Part shown: in pieces, positions 41,812 to 49,811 of the stretch | Numbering within the stretch: the stretch's first letter is position 1 | Layout of the letters: every line of letters starts with the position of its first letter | Source of the DNA: Penium margaritaceum | Lineage: Eukaryota; Streptophyta; Zygnematophyceae; Desmidiales; Peniaceae | Assembly: GCA_023375785.1 (NCBI GenBank) | Contig: SZWC01000829.1 | Span: forward strand, 274,035 to 323,845 | Direction of reading: 5' to 3' | Length of the DNA: 49,811 nucleotides | Program-made: the position numbers and the translations under genes | Notes under the pieces: model-generated | What the model saw: only the letters and a program-made list of their open reading frames with translations | What the model was told of the DNA's origin: nothing | The model's database searches: none

Positions 41812-42760
41812 CTACGAGAACTGTGGAAGGAGGTTAATGGCGGCGGTGATTTCAGGACGTGTGGAAGTCACCGAGTACATCAGAGAGCCAATGAGGTACT
41901 GGGTCAAGTCCATTGTCTCACCTTGTTGTGCTCGATCATCCACCTTCAAAGCATCTCTTCCTTCAGGTGTGATAGGGGTGGAGGCTGTCGGAACAGCACT
42001 AAGGAGGTCAGCAAACCGCTCCCCCACAATTTCAGCGCAATGTGCCTATAACAACAAGAGTGTCCATTGCTCACTCACATACGATCTCCATCCTCAAAAA
42101 CACAACTGCAGGTCCAAGGTCCATTATCCTATAGATAGTCTGAAGGACAACCTTGGCCTCATTCATGGCCTCCATTGTAGGGAACGCAATCAAGAGGTCA
42201 TCCACATGGACCACGATGGTAGTGAAGCTCTGAGCGGTACGTCTTAGAAAGAGAGACATGTTGGCGTCACTTTGCACGTATACAGTACGTGTCAGTGCGC
42301 CAGTGATCTCCTACTTCCAGCAGCTGGGCAACTGTTTCAAACCATACAAGGCCTTGCATAAGCACCAGACCTTGTCACCGACCTTGAAATTAGGTGGTTG
42401 GACCATGTAAATCTCCCTCTCTAAGGTGCCATGGAGGAACACATTGTTCACATCCATCTAATGCAGCTCCAAATCGTGGTGGGCAACAACCTCAAACAGA
42501 GCTCGAGCGGTGGTCATGCGGTCAATCCGTGTGAAGGTGTCATTGAAATCTACACCCTCAACCTGTGAGAACCCCTTGGCCGTCAAGCGAGCTTTGTAGC
42601 CATCCAGTGTGCCATCAAGCTTCACCTTTCTGCGAAAGACTCACTTGGCCTGTACAGCCCTTTGCCTAGGCGGGAGGTCAACAAGCTCATTGACACTGTG
42701 GTCACGGATGGCTCTCAGCCCTTCCTCAAGAGCTGCATGCCACAAGCATGCATCCTGAGC
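41812..42760 (-). pseudogene. Copia reverse transcriptase (RVT_2)
   Basis: Minus reading: VFRRKVKLDGTLDGYKARLTAKGFSQ and VDFNDTFTRIDRMTTAR, then DVNNVFLHGTLEREIYMVQPP, KALYGLKQLPSCWK, the catalytic loop VHVDDLLIA (a YVDD variant), DLGPAVVFLRMEI, and later QYLIGSLMYSVTSTRPEI. These are all the RVT_2 blocks in normal order and spacing. Stops interrupt at the Trp of QAKW, the Gln of ELHQMDV and the Gln of CWKQ, each one transition away from the family codon. There is also a frame change before 42277 and another near 42030. Confidence 0.92.
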
Positions 42761-43277
42761 TTAAAGTGCATCTTTCAACATGCCTGGATTGGGCGACGCC
42801 GAGGGAGAGCTTCGGGTGGCTAAGACACACGCCTCCGGACTCGATCAATCCATGACAAGGTCTGCTACGGTATCGCAAGCGACCAAGAACTCTTGGGAGA
42901 CCAGCTCACGACCGATGAGGCACGCTTGGTGTACCTCAGTGTAGTCTGCCTGGACACTAAGGCCAAGGGCTTTCGTGCAAGGCTCACCACTCTGAACTTT
43001 GTGAGTGGAGCATCTGGGTGTCAAATCGACTGTCCGCTGAGCCCGAGAGGCTAGTGGTCAAAGACGACCACCAAACTCATGGGAGTGGTCCGAAGCTCAG
43101 GTGCTCAGCTTTGGCTATGTAACAAGGGGCTGGTCCCTAGCCGAAGGGACTATAGGCTTGCAAGGAAGGGGAGAGTATTTAGGAAGATCATGGACAGGCG
43201 GGGGCTCGCGCGCCAAGAAAGCAGGTGTAGGAATAGGACACGGTTTGACTAAGGAGACTGCCACAAGCACGAGACAA

Positions 43278-43527
43278 GGTATGCTAGAAGGGACTGACAC
43301 TGGCACAGCAGCAGGTGTGCCAGAGAACACTGGCACAGGCATGGGAGATGGTGTGCCAAAAGGGACAAATTTGCACGAGAGCAGGTGTGCTAGAATGGAC
43401 TGCGACTAGCATGCGAACAGGTGTGCCAGAAGAGACTCACACTGGCGTGGGAACAAGCGTGCCAGATGGGACTGGCACTGGCACAGGAGCAGTTGTGCTA
43501 GAAGGAGCTGGCGAGGCCACTGGAATG
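43278..43527. repeat. 36-bp minisatellite in the copia integrase-RT linker
   Basis: Seven units that start ggtgtgccag or ggtgtgctag and continue aagggactggcactggca-type. Six are 36 bp and one is 34 bp (the third). On the minus strand each 36-bp unit encodes about 12 residues of APVPVPVPSGT type; the 34-bp unit shifts the frame. Confidence 0.9.
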
Positions 43528-43651
43528 GCAGCCACAATGGCTAGATTGTCATGAGTTGGAGACCGGACCACGGGTGAGGAGGCCTGGACGGACCCATCCG
43601 CGGGTTTAGATTCTCCCATCTGCCGAGAAGCCACACTGGAGAGAACATGGT

Positions 43652-43999
43652 CTACGACCAATAATAGAGTGATGGATAGGTCGCGGTAGGTGAGAGTCTT
43701 GAGACTCGATGATGCGATGACATGCTGGATCCCAAAAGCACTAGGCCTTTGACTGCGGGGAGATAACTAGGAAAGAACACATGTGATTCTAAGGCGCGAT
43801 CTTGGTCCTCGGTGTAGCAGATGCGAGCCACTGATCCCCAGACGCAAGCAAGATAGAGGTCTGTACGATGGCCAAACCACAACTCATATGGCATGATATG
43901 GTCTGAAAGAGGACAGTGCGGTAGGCGGTTCCACACCCACATCATGTAGGGAAACCTCACAAAGGTAGAGGATTCATGAGGACCGTACTGAGACCGCAA
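43652..43999 (-). pseudogene. Copia integrase, C-terminal part
   Basis: The frame reads YMMWVWNRLPH, then MPYELWFGHRTDLYLACVWGSVA. This matches the conserved copia integrase block NRxPxxxLxxxTPYExWxGxKPxLxHLRVFGCxA. The DDE core should lie upstream at 44000-44460, where no clean frame survives. Downstream the frame enters the Pro/Val-rich linker that carries the 36-bp minisatellite. Confidence 0.83.
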
Positions 44000-44465
44000 A
44001 GTGCCAACCGCATCCTCTATTGTATGGTTCTAGCATTCAGACACGTTGTTTTGCTTTGGTGTAGCAGGGGGCAAACAGCTGGTGAAAAATATTACGCTCA
44101 GAAAAGAGGGTGTCCATCTTGCCCAAAACTCACCACCACAATTTGAGCATAGCGTATGGAGGGTCTAACGAGACTCGCGGTCAGCCATCACCAGCCACAA
44201 GCAAAGTGCCAAGGCGGCATCGCTCTTCTCGCGGAAACTGTAGACCCAACTCATCCTAGTAAAGGCATCAGTCAGGGTGACAAAATTGAGAATCGACAAG
44301 AGGAGGACCAAGAAGGTCTGAGTGGACCAACTCAAGGAGACCTAGAGCCCAGGGAGTGGAGTTAGGGTAAGTGCAGCGATGTATCTTAAACTGAGCGTAG
44401 AACAGACAGTCATTCTTGGGTGGCTTCTCAATGGAAGCCACATCAAAACCGAGGATTGGCTAAGT

Positions 44466-44837
44466 TCAAATGAACTTGGTTACAATGCCCGAGCTTACAT
44501 GGCAAAGGCGGCGATGCAGCAAACACTGGTGTTCTGGAGAGAGAAAACCAGTGAAAAACACACATGCATGTGCGGAGGAAGGAGATGAGGCAGAGGAAGT
44601 GGAATGGGACACACGATACAGGTCATTGACAATTGAGGCATGAAAAACAATGGCACGAGTGTCAAGAGCAGTCACACTGGTACAGTCAGCGGAGTGCTCA
44701 ACAAAGAGACCCATCCTGGTGCAAGCAGGAACAGAGAGCAGGCTGAGCTCAAGAGCAGAAATGAAGAGCACATTAGAAATGAACAAGGGACCAGACGAAC
44801 CATCAAAGCGCACCACCCCAACATCCTGGACAGGCAA
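44466..44837 (-). pseudogene. Copia protease end and GAG-pre-integrase domain
   Basis: The frame reads LFISNVLFISALELSLLSVPAC (family: LxLxxVLYVPxLxxNLLSV), then after a spacer HQCLLHRRLCHVSSGIVTKF (family: LWHRRLGHxSxxxL, the zinc-binding GAG-pre-integrase region). The catalytic DSGA of the protease is not visible and would lie upstream near 45000-45100. Position between gag and integrase is as expected. Confidence 0.8.
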
Positions 44838-45099
44838 TAATTGACCAAACCATGTGCGAAATGACCAAGCTCATGCAACGGGACCAAAGCACCACAAAGT
44901 CACTACGACAACAGGTCATGTGGTGGGTGCCTCTGGACTCAATGATCCAAGTGCCACTCGCCTCACGATCTATCATTGGCACAGAGTATCAGTCCACAAA
45001 GCACTCTGCCTCTGCTTGAAACTGAGCACAGGACTCAGAACAACGACGAACGACACAAATCTGTGACTTGTCAAGCTTGTCAAGATTTTCAGGTCCATC

Positions 45100-46680
45100 T
45101 TCATCATGAGCAAACTGAGCTCCTTCACAAACATCATCACGGGTAACAATCACAGTAGGACAAGCTGTCTATGGACCACCCGGCTGTGACAACAAACTCA
45201 CACCTTCCTAAGTATGAAGTACCAACTCCTAGCAAAGCTCTACGATCGTGCAATCATGGGGTCCTGATCACTGCTGCCATCTGGAGAAGAGATAGCGTCT
45301 GCTGCTGTCATAGTCACGACATGACGCGCCTGTGTGTCTCTGGGAGACATCCGTTGTATGTGCACTACATGGAGGCCGCGCATAATGCTGGTCCCGTGGA
45401 GAGGCTGCTGGCACTCTGTATAGTGGTGAGTACTCTCGTAACTGTAGCATTGGACAGAGCGACCACTACTACTGATTGTTGGGTGTTGTTGCTACTGCTA
45501 CTGTTGTTACTTCTTACTACATTTCCACTTTCCCTTCTTCCTTGCGGTTGGTGCAATGCCCTTAGCCTGGCTACTCGAGGTAGAGGATGATGAGACAGTA
45601 GAGATGGGACTCACAAACAAGGAAAAAGGTGTTAGATGAGGTGTGGTCACTATTGTAACAAGTGGGCTTTGCTGATGGGCGACAGCGGCCTCATGAGCTG
45701 ATGTTGCCTGGATAAAGTAGTGATGAGCTCAAGGAAGCAGCTAAAGTGACTTGGACAACTCAAAGAGGGCCACTCCATCAATGCCTATGATGAGCTTCAC
45801 GTATTCTAGATGTGCCCCCATCATGATGGTATCGAGAGCACACAGCTGCGTCCAGCCACCACTCCCAAGGCGTGTATTAAGATGCATGGTCCATCGTCCA
45901 TAGTCAGCCGCAAGCTCTATGGGACCCTGACGGAGGGTGTGGAACTCACGAATGCAAGTCGCCCTCGTGGCGTGGGTCTCTCTATCAAGCACTGTCACAA
46001 AAAACTCCTAGCCCTCGTGTGTGTCTTTTCTAGTCCCAGTCCCTGGTCTCACCAAGAAAGGGGCGGAAATTGACTAGGGTCTCCCGTGGCATGGCATAGA
46101 GAAGACAGCGCATCGCTCTTGCTAGTGTCTGGACCTGGTGAGTGCCGCGTGTCTGATACTTGCTGTGGTAGTAGGGCCAAACACCTCAAGATCTGGCCCA
46201 CACATGAAACAGAGCCTCCCAGCAATTGAAGCCCTCGCCACTGTTGCAGAATGGTGGAGGTTTTTCAAAGCCCTTCGGTCGCCGCTCAGTGGGGAGGGCG
46301 ATCTCATGTTTGGGAGATGGTGGACGAGGAATAGGGAGACCACCGGTGAGAGAAACACCACCAAAGATAAATTTTGTTGAATGATGTGGTTGCTGCTTAA
46401 GGCAAGAAGATGGTAGAGTAGGAGGCATGTACTACCGAGAAGATGATGCAGCTCCAACAGCTCCTCCTAACATCTACCATGAGGCTCCTGAATGTCCTCT
46501 CAGTAAATCTGTGATCTCTTGTTGCCAGTGAGTCTGATGCAGCTGCTGGCGGCGCATATCATCCTACACCCAACGAAGCTCGTTGATTGTGAGTGACTGA
46601 GACCGTGGGCTCATGATGCCTGAGAAGAAGGACAAAGAGGGGTCTGCCAGGTCCTTGCCTCTATCACGAACCGTCGCCAT
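45100..46680 (-). pseudogene. Copia gag region
   Basis: The probable start is ATG at 46680 (MATVRDRGKDLADPSLSFF) with an in-frame TAG after LRWV, where Gln is likely. A later frame (45998-45741) reads REFHTLRQGPIELAADYGRW and LNTRL, the capsid-like F-x-x-LRQG-x-x-x-x-x-x-Y-x-x-x-x-x-x-L pattern of retroelement gag. A CFMCG word near 46215 may be part of a zinc knuckle, but it lies upstream of the capsid motif, so it is doubtful. Between 45100 and 45740 nothing clear remains. Confidence 0.6.
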
Positions 46681-49017
46681 GGGGCCGCTTAGTATTGGCT
46701 AGAACGTGAAATTGGTCCGATTGAGAAACCGACAACGTTTCTCAGAGAGTTGAAATGCAAGCACAAAATGACGTCTGGATCCCAAAACGCTGACATCACC
46801 AAAACTGATGATGTTGCCAACAAAAACACGCCAGCAAAACATGTTGGCATAAAAGAGCTAGCATAAGTTACGCTATTAGGGATTGATTTTGGAAGTCACG
46901 CTGACTTTGTGTGAGAAAAGGATAAAGAGGAGTAGAGGACCTCGTCACCCCCTTGCACAGCTGCGTAGCTACATAAACAATGCATGGTTGTGTAGAGTCT
47001 GTGCAGCTGCACAATGAAAGTACCCTACTGCTCCTTGATTTCAATGTTAATGGTTTTTAGCCTGTCAAAAAAAAAAATAAAAAAAAAATGTATCGTCGAA
47101 ATCAACGGTTCATCAAATTAATTTTGAAGTCAAATAGCTGAATTTAAGAGATCATGCATGCATTTTTGTTTTTTGGGTTCTACTACACCTCCTGTCTATG
47201 TTGGTGGCGTTTTTTCCAGACTACCATCTAGTAAGGTAGGGATGTTCAGTTATCTGAAGAAAAAAAAGGTCTTCAACGACCCCCGGTCACCTCCACAAGC
47301 GTGAGCATTCAAACACGAGAAATTTCTTGCGTTTGAATGCGACAAGCGGGGAAGCGGGATTGTGGGGCAACGCGACAGCGAAAGAGCGTTAGAGCAGTGC
47401 TCTCCCGCTGCCCCGCTGCGCCGCTTTCCCAATGCGCCACTGCCCCACTGCCCACGCTGCAGTGCTCGCGTGCCGCTTCGCCACTTCGCCGCCACATGAG
47501 CCCACATTAGCCTCACCCGTTGAGCGTTGACCATGCAAATGTAAAACGCGCACACCACTCAGCGGACGGCCGTCGTCGAATTCAAGGATCAACGAGGAGA
47601 TGATCGGGACCCATCGCCGAATTCAAGAGACCACCCCCCGTGTTAGCGACGATTTTCAGCAACCACCAATTCATCTTTAACCCGAATACTTTTTAACGAA
47701 ATTAATGATCATTAAATTGTTGAAATTCCAGTCATCTAAGTGAAGGAGCAGTACGGTCCTATGCAACAGTGTTGCGTAGCACTACTACGTAGCACAACCC
47801 ATGACTGTTGCTGCTCAGTACCGTTGCCGTTACGACTGCTGCTACTACTACTCTGCTGTTCTAGCTACAGTTGCTGATGTAATGCTGCTACTGTTGTTGT
47901 TGTTGCTGGCGCTACAACACTTACAATACTAATCTTGAGGTCGCCGTGTTGCTGTTGCTGCCCGTGACTGATCCTGTCGCTGCTTCTGCTTGCTACGACT
48001 GCCCCTGCTCGTTGATGTTGCCACTGCACGGTGCTGCTAATCGCAGCCACAGCCACGCACTATGAGCTACTACTGCGAGATCTTGTTGCGAGCTGCTTCT
48101 TTTTTTGGTATGTCACTAGTCGTAACCAGAAAGTATGGTGGTGCTGTCCAATGCTACCACTACCGCTTAACACGATCGCTTCAGCTTGTCACTACTGCAA
48201 CTAATCTTGCTATAGTGGTGGTGCTTGCGTGGTTGTGCCGCTGCTTCTTATGTTGGGTTGATGTCTCTGCTGCCAACATCTGCTGCAACGGGTCCCAGGA
48301 TAATGCTGTGGCGGTGACTCTCACTGTTGCCGCCGGTGATGCATCTCTATGTTGCAGCTCAGTGAGAGAGGTCTTACTGATGTGATACCATGAGAAACTA
48401 TTAGGAAGCTTCCTAGTCTTGCTGTTGCTAGTGTTACAAATATATCTAGTCAGCTGGTGTACGAGCAAGCTAGGAGGTGCAAGAAACAGCAAGGGTCAAG
48501 CTAGGGAGATGCGCAAAGTCTCATAAGCTCCAGTAGTTTAGCAATATAGAGAGGGACAATAACTGACAAGCACACAGCATAAATACCTGCGCGGCACACG
48601 ACAGATGACGCACGCGGCAGTGTCTGTTTGTCCTCAAGCCGGTCTGAAACTAATGTTTTGGCTGTAACTCCATGCACAGGCATTCTAATACAACACCATC
48701 TAAACCTAAAGATGCAACACTGTGACTGGTCACACGCACAATCCCAACATCAATCAGTGGATAGATAATACAAAACATGCAAATCGGGCTCCAGAGCTAA
48801 TTCATCGAGAAAACTCTAGCGAATATAGGAAAACCGCAAAGCACCCCAGCAAGCACCCGTGACATCGTTGCAAATTTGTGGCAACTGCTAGTGGATGTAG
48901 CCACCACGCATCAGCGCTCTGGCGCAAGCTGGGTCCGCATCAAAGATCTGCACGAGCATGGACACGGCCAAGTGGTCATAATCAGCTGTACAAAGAGATA
49001 GGATGCCTCACATCACA
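46681..49017 (-). mobile_element. LTR-type repeat, copy 3: long CTG-rich leader (46681-48390) and LTR-like end (48391-49017)
   Basis: 47760-48290 is rich in tgctgctg-type triplets. 48290-49017 aligns with 580-1309. At 48384-48390 gatacca is the complement of a tggtatc primer binding start, directly followed by tgagaaac, a plausible LTR edge; the other edge is at ctcacatcaca (49017). Read on the minus strand the order is LTR, primer site, 1.7-kb leader, copia gag at 46680. So this may be the 5' end of the copia element. The absence of a matching 3' LTR near 41 kb argues for caution. A-rich runs at 47069-47090 may mark another insertion. Confidence 0.5.

Positions 49018-49811
<794 letters not shown>

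Larger units (their letters stand above)
41030..46680 (-). mobile_element. Degraded Ty1/copia retrotransposon
   Basis: Minus-strand order is gag (46680-45741), protease end and GAG-pre-integrase (44837-44466), integrase C-part (43999-43652), a repeat-bearing linker, reverse transcriptase (42760-41812) and RNase H (41781-41220). Integrase before RT is diagnostic of Ty1/copia. Stops are mostly single-base changes at Trp and Gln codons, so it is a dead but fairly recent copy. After RNase H, ggcgcggga followed by tgtgtccc near 41056 looks like a polypurine tract plus LTR start. A matching second LTR was not found. Confidence 0.9.

Overview
This window looks like nuclear DNA from a streptophyte plant. 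It has a many-exon COBRA-like gene with GT-AG introns, plant-type Ty3/gypsy, Ty1/copia and Mutator-like (MULE) elements, many microsatellites, and assembly gaps. A charophyte such as Chara would fit, but that is a guess from style. Only one gene is clearly a host gene; most of the rest is mobile DNA in various states of decay.

Layout. 1-1309: end of an LTR-type element with a CTG-rich leader. 2783-6475 (-): degraded Ty3/gypsy element; its integrase is split by a 608-bp hairpin-rich element with inverted ends and a near-perfect 9-bp target duplication. About 7.1-19.9 kb: two diverged MULEs with their 5' ends facing each other. Each has the order transposase, then a small accessory ORF on the same strand, then a convergent tryptophan-rich ORF. 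21.5-24 kb: a 1.2-kb duplication around a single-n contig join, probably an assembly artefact, followed by an acidic coding remnant. 25.3-26.1 kb (-): another member of the Trp-rich family. 29.6-30.2 kb: an inverted copy of the hairpin element and a separate perfect-looking foldback. 31.4-32.5 kb: second copy of the CTG-leader LTR-type repeat. 34272-39533 (-): COBRA-like gene, about 20 exons. 41.03-46.68 kb (-): Ty1/copia element with stops. 46.7-49.0 kb: third copy of the CTG-leader/LTR-type repeat. 49.2-49.8 kb: (CA)n and a very regular 22-bp satellite that runs off the window.

Main points. (1) A small protein family with about 9-10% tryptophan, and a second Cys-containing accessory ORF, recur in the same positions in two divergent MULEs. 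This looks like a three-gene MULE; I recognise neither accessory family. (2) The COBRA-like protein appears to carry three tandem copies of the N-terminal domain that its plant relatives (COBL7/COBL10 type) carry once. (3) A dispersed non-autonomous element family keeps a hairpin by compensatory base changes. (4) Single n characters mark hidden joins: two sit inside duplicated sequence, one removes the reverse transcriptase core of the gypsy element, and one removes an exon of the COBRA-like gene.
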